DNA from: Halichondria panicea
Lineage: Eukaryota > Porifera > Demospongiae > Suberitida > Halichondriidae
DNA: 64,000 bases
Direction of reading: 5' to 3'
Assembly (NCBI RefSeq): GCF_963675165.1
Contig: NC_087384.1
Span: 731,001-795,000, forward strand
Part shown: in pieces, positions 45,961-58,300 of the stretch
Layout: each line of letters begins with the position of its first letter
Numbering within the stretch: the stretch's first letter is position 1
Position numbers and translations under genes: made by a program
The notes under the pieces: model-generated
Seen by the model: the letters and a program-made list of their open reading frames with translations, nothing else
Database searches by the model: none
Told to the model about the DNA's origin: nothing

Positions 45961-46149
45961 TGAGTATATAGCTCTCATACTACCTGACGCTAAGACAGAA
46001 GTGTGGCTGTCGAAAGCATGTCTCCATCAATACTCAAATAACTGTTTTTTGCAACACTGAGTTTATTACCTTGCCAATTTGGCGATACCATGGATAATAA
46101 TAGCCCACGGTCCAAGGCCAAAAAATGAAATTGTGGATTAAAACACATC

Positions 46150-47809
46150 GAAATTTTTACATTAGATCAACGGTACGAAAGTTATGGCTTGTTGAAAGAA
46201 TGTTCAACTGCAACACCCCCCCCCCCCCGAATCCTTCAACAGCCATAACTTTAGATCCAATGTCAATAATTTTCTGAGAGTTTAGAAAGAGACCTTTTGA
46301 GAGATAAAAGTATTTGCCAATTTGGTGATACCATGGATCCAAGGCCGAAAAATGATAAATGAACCTTCAACTGCAACACCCCCCCCCCCCCCCCCCTATA
46401 GGCCCTGATAAATTATTTTTAGCATATTAAGTGTCAAAGGGTAACAATGTCCATTTTTGGTAAAGATCATTACATTAAATTTTTCATAAGGATGTTCTCA
46501 TGGCAAAAAATGGCTGAAGGTGCATGAATTTAAAGTGAATATTTTGGATCACTTCAAGTCACCTAATAGTTATAAAAGCGAAAATTTGGCTTGCTGCGTT
46601 GTGTGCTGTGTTTATGCCTACGTCTTAATTTTGTTTATAATTTTTTATTACAATAATTGGATTTTTTATGAGGCACATTTTTCAAGAATTCGAATAATGG
46701 GTGAACCTCCCCTATTTAATCAAATCTTTCAACAGCCATAACTTTAGTACTGTTGATTTTCTATGGTACCATCAAAGTTTACGCATTCATGATTATTTCA
46801 TATGCACTTGTATAAATTATAGGTGTGAAAATGTTTTCACACAAATGTATGTATAAAATATGGAGTATCCGCGACTCCCACACTCATTTCACCAGACTTT
46901 CCTCTTGCTATGTCACACTTGTACTGTTATACTGATAGTCTACTACATCGGCAGTAAACCTCTGAGGACAAGGGCCAAGCCCTAAGACAAAATGGTTTAC
47001 ATAAGTACCTAAAAAACTAGTGTTCAAGCTGGCGCTGTGCTAATGCCTCTCGCCATGTTTTTGCTTTCGCTCTAAAGTATTAGAGTGTTATTAGTTTCTA
47101 TAATGAATTTTATATTAAAGTTAGCTTATCTATATAAAGTCACTGAGAAGAAATGACTTATTTACATGCATCTATTGTTGTTATTTATTGTATTATGTAG
47201 CTTACCAGGACCTCAAGAAAGAAGAAAATTGCCAGATTCTTCCAGGATCTGTAGTTCAGTGTATATAATAATTATCTAAGAAGAAAAGACCTGTGTACAT
47301 GCATATTGTTATCTATATTGTTATATGGTAGTGTTTTGTGGTTTACCAGGCCCTCAAGACAAACATGATTCTGCCAGGAGGATCTGGATCTGGATCTTGG
47401 ATATTATTTTCTCACACGTGGGGAATGAGCGCGCATGCGCATTACATCCACAGGAATAATTAAAGGGTGTGTCCAAAGAGATCAATTTCACAAATGGCTA
47501 CTGCTAGCTAGCTGTTTTAACAGATATTTTCTGAGTATTGTAGCTAACAAAAAGCTAGCGCTTTAGTGCAAGGCTAACTCATATGTTGAATAGAAAGTTT
47601 GTGCGGACAGATGATGCTATGAAAGATTCTGAAGAGACTGCAACAGCCTTCAATGTGAGTCAAACTAGCCATAACTCGAGAAAGAAGCTTTAGTTTGCTA
47701 ATCCACGAATCAAAATCCAAGAGAACGTGGCTAGAAGCCTATAGAAGCTGTTAGTTTTCGTCGCATTGTAACCGTTGAGCAGTTATAGCTGGAATACACA
47801 CACACACAC

Positions 47810-47852
<43 letters not shown>

Positions 47853-48798
47853 CACACACAGTCAGCTTTACCGTATCCCTCGTGCGGCTACGCCTCGAGG
47901 CATAACAACACCATCATACATGAGTGGTATTCATACACTCATGACCGCACGGTTAGACAGAGGAGGCGGGACATCCTAGCTATCCTCGTTCCGCCGATTT
48001 TTTTAGATTTTAGAGACAAATCGGGTGAGAACAAGGCTACGTACTAACACTATTATGTCAAGTGTATTCATCAACATAACCATGATCGACATAGTCTATG
48101 CATGTGATACTAGCTGCGTCACACATGTGATACTAGCTGCGTCACATCAGGAGTAGTGCAATGAATACATTCATGCACTACTCCTGAACAGGTGGCTAGC
48201 TGCTGTGTAATGCAATACTACTGCTCTGTAAGATCGTGAATAATTATTAACCAAACAACGCATTATAAATAAAATTATAAAACCTCACATCATGAATATC
48301 GTTATCTTGCCCCGCTAGGTGCTGGGCTAGTTAGGTGTGGCTCGACCGTCCCTGACGAGAGGTCAGGTTGCATGGGATTTGTTCTGCCGCATTATGTAAC
48401 ACTGTTATTCTCAAGTGGGTATACACCGACTTAATGACATGTAGACCACAGCATACTGCATGCAGTTTCGCAACTAGATGCAAACGGAAGTATAACCAAG
48501 CACGTGAAAAATACTGCAATCTGATAGGGCACCACTATAGTGGCGCTAGAACAAATCCCAGATAAGCTTGCAACCCTGTCTTGATGTAACAGGTACAGCA
48601 ATGATAGGCTTACACTACTAGGTTGAAGAAGATGGTTTGAGGCGAATTCTAGGCCACTAGCCTCGGTCCTAGACCAATTTTTTTTTAATAGAACGGAGTT
48701 GAAAAATAGTTGTCGGCCTAGCCTCGAACCAGGCCCAATTTTTGGGCCTGGTTCGAGGCTATTGTCGGCCTAGCTAGAAACAACTTGGCCTGGAATCG
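46150..48798. other. Repeat-rich intergenic region, no gene
   Basis: Contains poly-C repeats linked to AAAGTTATGGCTTGTTGAAA (46172 and 46360-46396; a relative at 34370-34420), a CA/CAGA microsatellite (47797-47860), a GCGCATGCGC near 47429, and short palindromes such as GCCTCGAACCAGGCCCAATT paired with its complement (48721-48763). No coding exon recognised. Confidence 0.6.
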
Positions 48799-48957
48799 TA
48801 TGGCACGCCAAGTGTAACAAAAATAAATAGCGCTATAGGACGTCATAAAGTAAGGGAAAACGTCATGCATGCAAGACGTGCTGTAATCGTTACAAGACGT
48901 GCTGTAATCGAGTGCGAGGCTCAAGGTCAAAAGGTGACTGGGTGTTCATTAATTAAA
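48799..48957. other. Candidate left terminus and leader of the intact integrase element
   Basis: A dispersed repeat that elsewhere reads CCTGGGATCGAGGCTA breaks off here after GGCCTGGAATCG, and the new sequence begins TATGGCACGCCAAGTG at 48799. This TATGG start matches the other elements' termini. A 22 bp direct repeat (AAGACGTGCTGTAATCG...) occurs at 48871-48911, just before the integrase start. No matching right terminus found in this window. Confidence 0.4.
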
Positions 48958-50653
48958 ATGGTTGATCAAAGAGCTGGAGCTGGAGATCGAGTGTGGGGAT
49001 GGGAAACATTTCTCCAAGAAATGGAGACTTTCCTTACTACGGTAGATAGAGAAATCGATTATACTCAGTCTACTAGTTATGCCCAGTTCGTTATTGAGAG
49101 GTTTGAGGTTTGTATACATGCTCTATCTTCCCTTCGTGTACAAATTGAAGATGATGGCGATGATGAGACGATTGAAGTTTGCACGGCATTGAAGGAAATA
49201 ATGGACAGTTGTGTGTTGCTCAAGACAATGTGGTACACTCGACTTGATGAGTTGGATGCACACACAGACGGAGGCTACCAAGTTCCCCAGGTTGCTAGGA
49301 GAGTAGGACGTGGCCGTCCCCAGCTATTTATTTGTCAAGACCAGTTGGAATACCTATGTAGTTTAAATTTCACTTGGACTGAGATTAGTAAACTATTGGG
49401 TGTCTCTCGAATGACTATCTATAGAAGAAGAGGGGAGTTCGGCATTCTAGATGTTCATAGTGCTGCAAGAAGTATAAGTGACAGTGATCTACGTACAAAG
49501 CTCCAACAGGTGCGTCGAGAAATGCCAAATATGGGAGAGACACTGGTGATTGGGCGACTACGGTCATTGGGATATGCTGTCACTAGACAAAGGGTGCGTA
49601 ATGCTATCCACGCAACCGATCCCCTGAATGCAGCTCTGAGATGGAGAGGAATCCTCACTGCTCGGCGCCCTTACTCTGTTCCCTCGCCCAACTCTCTATG
49701 GCACATGGGTAAGTCATATATAGGTGTTGTGTGACCAGGTTTATGGTTAATGTGTGTCAATTAAGTTTTAGATAAAGGAGCCCAGATGTGTGTACATGCA
49801 TGTATATAGGTTGGAGCCTTATTATTATAGTAGTAGCAAGACTTGTGTATACAATACATGCATACTAATCATATCTTGTATTCGTACAGATGGCCACCAC
49901 AAGCTTGTGAGATGGGGCATGGTAACGCACGGGGCTATTGACGGATATAGCAGACTCGTCGTGTTTCTTCGCTGTAGCAATAATAACACTGCCGAAACAG
50001 TTTATAATCTCTTCCTTTCAGCTGTCCAACGGTTTGGACTACCGTCAAGAATGCGATCTGACTACGGTGGTGAAAATTATCGTGTAGCAGCACATATGCT
50101 AGAGAGTAGAGGATATGACCGCAACAGCATGATAACTGGCAGTTCCGTGCACAACCAGCGGATTGAGCGCCTCTGGCGCGATATGCATCGTTGCGTAACA
50201 GTGATATTTTACAAGTTATTCTATTACCTAGAGCAACATGGTTACTTGGATCCTGATAACATGTTTCATCGGTATTGTTTACAGTACGTCTATCTTCCAC
50301 GTATCAACCAGTCACTGAAAGTATTTATGGAGGGTTGGAACTGTCATGGGGTTCGAACGGAACACAATCTAACACCACATCAATTATTTGTGCGGGGAGC
50401 ACTTCAAATGCAGAGAAGAGGACTTCAAGCCCTAGACTTTTTCGAACATATTGATGAAATGTATGGTGTAGACGAAGAAATCAGTACGGGTGATGACGAT
50501 TACACAGTTCGTATACCCCCAATTGGTCTTGCATTGTCTGATGAGAATATGGCTTTGTTGAAGGAAAGAGTAAATCCTCTGGCAGACAGCGATAATTTTG
50601 GGATAGAACTGTATGTTGAAACACTTACTTTTTTACGTACTTTGATTAACTGA
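48958..50653 (+). CDS. Intact DDE integrase/transposase, 504 aa, 2 exons
   Basis: Cut-and-paste or integrase-type transposase of the IS3/retroviral-integrase fold. Exons 48958-49708 and 49890-50653 join in phase 1; one stop at the end. An N-terminal acidic helical region (1-110) is followed by basic VARRVGRGRPQLF, a helix-turn-helix (about 120-160, WTEISKLLGVSRMTIYRRRG), a second helical DNA-binding segment (LVIGRLRSLGYAVTRQRVR), and the catalytic core: Asp251 (DGHHKLVRWG), Asp308 (RSDYGGEN) and Glu343 (NQRIERLWRD). This gives a DD34E spacing by my count. The conserved tail includes YCLQYVYLPRIN and an acidic C terminus. All three catalytic residues are present, so it may be active. The same family as the truncated copy at 29216-29955; IS3EU-like is my best guess at superfamily. 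Confidence 0.9.
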
Positions 50654-50723
50654 GATTTGTTAATGAATGTGCAGTGCGTAATGCCAGTAATAATTACAAA
50701 TTTATATCCAAGTTGAATGATGG

Positions 50724-50875
50724 TACAGTGCATGGAACCCCTCTATAACGGACACCTTTAATTGGAGAACAAAAAGTTTTGGCCGTTGTTAAGGGGTTGT
50801 TTTGTATGCAAACTTTTGGGACCTGGGTGTCTGGCCGTTATGTCGCAGTTGGCCGTTAAGAGGGGTTCCACTGTA
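50724..50875. mobile_element. Small TA-flanked MITE
   Basis: Inverted ends TACAGTGCATGGAACCCCTC and GAGGGGTTCCACTGTA, with inner GGCCGTTA motifs, about 150 bp, flanked by TA. This is the pattern of Tc1/mariner-type MITEs. It lies just downstream of the integrase stop codon. Confidence 0.75.
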
Positions 50876-51593
50876 TATAATTTTTATCATTTATGTTAAT
50901 GAATGTCTGTCAGATGCAGGTACACATAATTATATAGACACACTATAAAGAGTATGACTAATATTATAGTAGTACTGCCAATACACAATGTTAGGACGTA
51001 TATTATTATTATACTGGAATAGGTTGCAAGTACGTAGCCACTGTATATACACTTGGTAGATATTGTCATATAGTTTTACAGATGCTGTTTGTTAGTCTGA
51101 GTCAAATTTCTCATTGGCTTGTGGCACCGTCTTCAATTATACCTGAATCCGGATAGAAAAACATTTGCAATGTGAAAAATTGCTACAATCCTATGTACAA
51201 CCTACTGATTCATATAGCATTTGAACGTGGAACATTTGTGGAACAATCATAATTATTACATGCATGCTTGCAACATGATAATCATAAGCTCATGCAGATA
51301 ACTATATAATTATATCTTCACTGTGACAAATGCAAGCACATGCATGTACTACTTGCATGCATGTATAGAAGGTCTTGCTAATTTGCATTCATAAGTTATA
51401 GGTGTTATATATAACAATTCTCCTGGGACCAAAGCTTGCATGCTTTTTATTGGACCTATATACCTACATCACTCAGTAATACAAAAATCACAGCGATGAA
51501 TGCTTTACAATACAATAACATCGTCATAAAGGTAATAATTATGGCCAAAAAACATTGACAGACATGCATGCAGTGTTATCAATATTGCAAACG

Positions 51594-51870
51594 TCAATAG
51601 CTGTCCATTCTCCACAAGTACTCGCTTGACAAACAAGCTCGGAACTCAGAAACAAACACTTGGTATGAAGGGTATGTTGAGGATAGAATCAGGGATGGTG
51701 CACAGGTGAGGGCAATGGGTCTACGTGAAGAACCGGTAAGAGCATTAAATTCTAGAGATATTTTCGAAGAGGAACACACCGAGCTGCCAGTAACGAAGCG
51801 CAGAAAAGTTCGCAATTCATCCAGTCCCATATTTCCTATAAATTGACGCAGATAACCTAAAACCCTATTC
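51594..51870 (-). pseudogene. HECT domain C-terminal fragment
   Basis: Minus-strand frame GYLRQFIGNMGLDELRTFLR...ALTCAPSLILSSTYPSY ending in a stop at 51594-51596 after LWRMDSY. It holds the HECT catalytic Cys (LTCAP) and the full C terminus of the ligase, but nothing upstream of about 51870. It is nearly identical to 63825-64000 and so shows what lies beyond the right edge of the window. It points towards the integrase gene, tail to tail, 940 bp apart. Confidence 0.85.
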
Positions 51871-52360
51871 ACATGTATTTTACACATAGTTATGTGGAAG
51901 GTCTTGCTAATTTGATATGCTATCATTATAATAGCTGTTTTATAACAATTCTGCCTTTATACACATGTATATATACCAACCAAAGCTCACATGCACAGTA
52001 TTTTGATTTTATAGGACCTACTGAGTGTTCTACGTAATTATATAACCAGCGTGCTGTCCACAAACTGTTCTCTTGCAGATGATATAAGGGGTTGTATGGG
52101 ATAAATATGTAAGAGTGTATGGATTGGTAAGTGTATAAAAACATGATAGTGACGATCAAAACGGATGCAGTTAAATTGCAAATGGGTTGTTTTCCACAAT
52201 AATTATCAACAATTTGAACGAACACTGGACAGTCTTGATCAAGTTTCTAAAGGATGACGGCTGGCTTTTACCATCCACTCTTATCCAATTTGCTCTAATA
52301 GGAACAATTGTCGTGCAACAATATACATAACAAATTAAAAATTCCGATAATTAATAGTAT

Positions 52361-52578
52361 CAAGGGCGTATAAAAGAAGAGAGGGCATGCAACTCCACTA
52401 TCAGTACACGTAGCTAGCAGAGTTCAAACGTGGGCGGAGGAATGTGTGCATTTGCATGCAGTGCTAAAAATAGAAATGTCTATTTTTAGTATTTCATGCA
52501 CAGTCATGCACATTTATCCGCCCACGTTTGAATTCTGCTCTTGGAGTTGCATGCCCTCTCTTCTTTTATACGCCCTTG
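52361..52578. mobile_element. 218 bp foldback MITE with 7 bp target duplication
   Basis: Inverted ends CAAGGGCGTATAAAAGAAGA and TCTTCTTTTATACGCCCTTG; the arms extend about 75 bp to TCAAACGTGGGCGGA, and the centre has AAAAATAGA/TCTATTTTT. Flanked by ATAGTAT at 52354-52360 and 52579-52585. Confidence 0.88.
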
Positions 52579-52585
52579 ATAGTAT

Positions 52586-55302
52586 TACGTACATAAGTAC
52601 ATAACAGCCAGCTGTATAGGTATAGTCTTCACAGTCATGTAATAACAACTTACCTACAGCTTCTTTTTGCAACTCCGGGCCTATACTCAGTGAGGCTACT
52701 GAATCACCCGGGGAGTATACACATGCACACAGTTATTCTTGCCCGTTGGTATGTGGTTAGGTATATATGCAGTGGTTTATAACTGTGCTACATGCAGAAC
52801 CTGCTTTTACATAGGAATGATATATACGTCATGTATAGGGAATCATATACATGCATGTATAGGGAATCATATATATACAGATCCCTGTGGTTAGGGATGT
52901 TGATGCATGCATGTATGTTTTTCACATGCTTTTCATGTATATATCACTTGTTTACATACGTAAAATCTATTTTCTTGCCATGGCCATACATGCAGCTGCA
53001 ATTTAAAACTTCTTTGTCATTGCAGCATATAGAGCTTGAGTAACGCATTTAGAATGAGTTATATAGACTATATCGATGTTTAGAAAGGACCCTTTTCATC
53101 AGAGAGGCACCTTCAGGGGCATGCATGCATGATCTCTCTTGAGTAGCCAACATGTATATAGTCTAGATTAAGAATTCATTCTCAACTCTATAACTTATGT
53201 ATATACTCTTTGTTCTCAGTATGCCTTTTTATTGCTGTCATATAGCAACTGGCAATAAAATCATTATTGACCAATCACTCGGTTTGTATGGATACACTGA
53301 ATTCTACCCTCCGGTATCATGCACCTGGACTAACATCCAGACGCTCCTGCATGTCCAAAGTAATCCCCCATGATGGAACATATATATAGCACTGCAGTAG
53401 CTGGTGACGTTTAACAAGAGTCCAACTGTAATTGCTGAACGAGTTTGAACGTACGTTTGGCCTAATATATATAGCTATACACTGACCAAACCTATATACA
53501 AGAGCATGGTTACATTTACCCCACTTGATACCCCATGCATGCATGCAGGGAGTTGCAACTAACACTATACAAGGATATAAAAATAATATACTGTCACAAA
53601 AAGCACATGCGTGCATGTCTTAACTATATCATGCAGGCATGCATGCATGCATGTATACATTATATACATGCAGAGTATTTTACACCATAATTATATATAA
53701 TTATAGCGGGTAAATTTGGCAATTTTCATTTGACGATGTTGCATGGAACAGCGCCCTATATAATATTATATGAACCTTGTGAGTTCGCATACACTCAATG
53801 CCTTTAATACTGCAAATCTTTGAGCATGCGCAATTAAAAAGGCTGCAGTAACACGCAGCGCGGGAACAAATATCTGGACAGCGATTTAGTAAATCAGGAC
53901 ACCGATTTAGTAAAGCGTGAGACCGGTACGTGAGACCGCTTTAATAATAGTAGTGGGACACTGATATAGTGAAATAGTGAAGTGCATGACGTGGATTAGA
54001 CATGCAGTTTTTACACACGGTGTTTTGACACAAACGACACTCCATAGTATACTACGGCACGGCATTATTAACCACGTGGGATATACTGGGCATTGGCGAT
54101 TTTTAATTTTTGGTGACCCTCATGCATGCACCTTCATTCGCCAAATCGACAATTACCCACTATAATTACCCACTATATACAGTATATATGTATACATGTG
54201 CACACTTACTCAATGATCAGTCTTGGTGCATGCATGCATCAGATAGTGCATTTTGGGGGCATCAGTATAGAGCTCACAAAAGGCTATTGAAGGGTTTTTG
54301 AGGTAAGCAACTTCATCTGAGTGTCGAGATCTGGGGAAAATAGATGGTGTGATTTCCAGCATGAGAAGGTAATTGCTCCAATGTGGGTTATCTTCAGGAA
54401 CAAATTGGGCCACCATGCATGAAAGGAAACAGGCGGCTCAGTAACCATGCACGACTGCATGCTGAAGGTAAATGCAAATCAATACCTTTTCTTTTGTTTC
54501 AGCTACTGTGGAAAAACACTGACGACAAGGCGGTCTGTATATGCACTCGCTCCTTCCTTAAGCCTCCCATAAATGAACTAGCAGGATTATCATTGCATGC
54601 TAGCAACCATTGGTCAACCACTTCAGAGTGCCAAAAACTCTAAGGGGTTCACTCCCATGTATACCCACCACTTCTACTATACTGATTATCATTGACCCTG
54701 CATGCCCCACACTATTCCTACACTATTCGGAATTTCCAATATAATATTGACTGAGTCCTATACACTATTACTTTAATTCATCGTCCTAACACTATATATA
54801 ATCTGCAGCTATAATAATTATTGCACGAGAACATAATTATAACATCAAATCTATATAAGGTATAGGGGTGGGCACATTATCATACTGGTATAATGATGGG
54901 CACACTTTCGACAGCACTGCCAAACATGATTCTACAGTTACTGTAGCACAGTGACATTCTGCACACATGCATGGTTGAGACGATTTTTGTAGATTCAATT
55001 GTAAGCATGTAGTGTAGTCACTCTGTGATGTTACATTATTTTTCATGGTTGAAATCACTGAAATGGGTTTGAGCATATAGCACTTTTTCAAAAGTATTGC
55101 AAAGCATAATTATATTGGGAACATTTCTGAACATAATAAATGATGGCCATTTCTGCAGCTTGCCAATTGTTGGAGTAGCCTGACCACAGCATGCATTCCT
55201 TCCTCACTAAATTGTAACACTTTTTGCTTCTGCTTGCTCCGTATCCCTCCTGCGGCTACGCCTCGAGGCATAATTGAGTCGAATTATGTCATAATTGTGA
55301 GC
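52586..55302. other. Intergenic region without recognisable genes
   Basis: AT-rich, with many TGCATGCA runs and short low-complexity tracts. I see no coding exon. Near 55240-55275 a fragment of the GCCTCGAGGCATAA repeat family precedes AGCATGCGCAG, an NRF1-like motif just upstream of the HECT gene start. Confidence 0.5.
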
Positions 55303-55338
55303 ATGCGCAGTGGACTATTAGACCATGTGCCGGAGAAG

Positions 55339-58300
55339 ATGATGGCAGAGCTAGAGATCGAGAAGACTTTCAGCCCTAATATCGTTCCATCGCAGAAGAA
55401 AGTGCTAGTTTGCTTTGGAGAAAGAAAAAGGGAGGTGTCCTTTAGCAGTGAGGGAGGAAATGGAGAGTTATTGAAGCAAACACAGCTCGTGTTTCGAGAT
55501 ATAGATCAAAACAAAAATTTAGTGCTTCAACTGAAAAGCGAGGAGTGGGACGGACTGTTCTTAGACGTGACCGATAATGTGTCCGTCGCTGATAAATCCG
55601 TACTGAGAGCTGTTTTGCCAAATCAACCCACAGCCAGTGCATCTGCATCTGCATCTGGTAGTACGTTGAGAGAAGAGGTGAGTACACTCTTTGTTCTAAT
55701 TACAGATCACTCCAATAGTAGAACCAACTGTTAGTTTTAATTCTTCTTTTGTTCTACTGTAAGACCTTGATTTAAGGTGACCCTCCAAATATGCGACACC
55801 CTCGAGCTTAGACAATTTTCTGACCTCTAAAAGTAGCGACAGGTGCGTTGACAATTATTTTTTAGTGTCGCGTCCTAAATAGAGGTAAATGTAGCCACAC
55901 CTATATCCTCGATTCTAGGCCACTGGAAAATCAGTGTTTTAAGCGGCCTGAAATCGAGGCTAGTAGACTTACCTCCAATTACCTCTAAATATGCGACACC
56001 TGGACTTCAATATAATTTTCGACCTCCAAAAGAAGCGACCTCCTTCGAAAAAGTGTCACCTTAAATCGAGGTCTTACGGTATTCTAATATGAACCATTTA
56101 ATATGAACCATTTCCATTTCGTAATTATTTTATTGTGGTTCTTAGCTAATTAGTTAGCACAAACCTCAAAGTCTGCAAGCCAAGCTCATAAAGCTTTGCC
56201 ACCTCCACCGAGGCATCAGCACCCCGCGGTGCTTACATTATTAACCCGAGGCCGAGCCGCGGCCACGGGTTATAGTAGTCTGTTGGTTTGTATGTTGGTT
56301 TGTTTGTCTGTGACATCTGAGTCTGCTCACCTGGCTGCCAAGGTACTGCGTTTACAGTATGGATAGCCTCCACACAACAAGTTATTAGTTTCAATAGTGG
56401 CAGATTTTGGTGTTGAAGCTTCGTTGTCGAATAAAAGCTAGCAAAAGCTAAGAAGCTTGAACTCAAGGGGTAGCTAGCTACATCCGAGTCTGCTCACCTG
56501 GCTGCCATAGCACTGCGTTTATAGCATGAATAGCCTCCACACAACAAGTTAACAGTGGCAGATCTTGATGTTAAAGCTTCGTTGTGAAGAAAAGCTAGCA
56601 AAAGTTAAGAAGCTTGAACTCACGGGGTACGGTTAGCTCTAGCTACATGTGGCCTTTATTCGAGGCACTCTAATTACAGCCACGTGGAGCCTTATTTGGA
56701 AGAGACTACTCGGGGACTTCCTTTGCTGGCTCTACTGTGAGACTACTCCGGGTCCCACGCTGCATGTGTAAAACTCCAGGCAGCTGGGATCCTACTATAC
56801 CGGTCCAGGACTCCCAGTGCATGTCAGGTGCCTTATTTGTAGCCTTCTTTGCTGACTAGACTCTGCTATGATCCTATAGTCCTGCTGCTCATAGCGCTCA
56901 AATCTGTATAGTTTAGGCTATATAGGTTTCTGTGTTCACAAGTTTTATTGCTCCTGCCTGCTCACTATACGGTTAAGTTGAGGCTCTGCTGGGAGTGAGT
57001 GGAGAACCTTGCCTGCTACATACTACTGCATTTATTGTAGAACAGTCTTCTGGTTTCTTATTATTGTCAACAGCCTAGCCGAGGGTTAGCACTTCAGTGC
57101 TCTAGTTTGTTTGTGATAGCCTATTCTACTCACCTGGATGCCATGGCGCTGCGTTTACAGCATGGATAGCCTTCACACAACAAGTTATTAGTTTTAATAG
57201 TGGAAGATTTTTATGTTAAAGCTTCGTTGTCAAATAAAAGCTAAGAAGCTTGCTTCTGAGTCTGCTTACCTGGATGTCATAACGGTGCGCGTTTACAGCA
57301 TGGATAGCTTTCACACAACAAGTTGTTAGTTTCATCAAGAGTGCATAAGAAGAGAAGAGTATCGAACTACCGATACTGTACACAAACACTGTGCACAAAG
57401 TAACATGACTCGCACGTGATGAAGTATTGTAAACTTACTAGTAATCTCCTAGTAAATGTTAACCGTGACGTTTTTAGGGGTGTGGTAAATTGAACAATAT
57501 AATATGAGGTAGCTAGTTTCCCGTTTAGCGATCAGAGCTGCTCACTGCACACTGATAGGAGACGATCCCTTCACAAAAATCATCTAAATAGAGACAATAG
57601 TCAGTTGATTCTCTTCACTTGCACTCTTTACTCACTATTAACAAATTCTGTGCGTTGCGTAATTATGCGCAAACGTCATCAATTGCGCGTTGCTCACGTG
57701 CAATTGACCGGATGTCACGTTACTTTGTGCACAGTGTTTGTGCAGAGGTATTGGTAGTTCGATACTCTTCTCTTCTTATGCACTCTTGGTTTCATAGTGG
57801 CAGATCTTGATGTTAAAGCTTCCTTGTCGAATAAAAGCTAGCAAAAGCTAAGAACTAGAACAGCCACGTTGGACTAGCTACACGTGGCCTTTATTCGAGG
57901 TGCCATTTACAGCTGAAGTGATCCTTTACCAGGAACATTGGTAAATGGAGAGCTCGCCCTCGTCAAAATTCTGAGAATTCAGGACGGGAAACTAAGTTCT
58001 TTGTTGGAGTGGCCTAAAGTAGAAAGATAGAATTATGATTGTGGTTGTTTCTTCTTTCATGTTCCTTGCTTATCCTAGCCCCATGAGCCATTTCTAAGAA
58101 GCCTGCTATGACTCAGGCCTTTGCATCTATGTGCATGTCTCATAATCATGCACTACTAATCTCAGCTTGCCTCAATTTCTACTTTTCTCCTATTTACTTG
58201 CTGCTTAGCCAGCTACTTCCATGGCATCCTCATGCATACTACTACATTCTCTTTTCTGGTTTTTATATATTCATGTCAACAGCTAGCCGAGGGTTAGCAC

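Noticed and set aside
47797-47860. Regular CAGA repeats considered as a CRISPR-like or regulatory array
   Set aside because: Simple CA/CAGA microsatellite without spacers; the genome is eukaryotic.
54383-54643. Plus-strand 86-codon frame (GYLQEQIGPPCMKGNRRLSN)
   Set aside because: No splice, homology or codon pattern supports it; likely chance.
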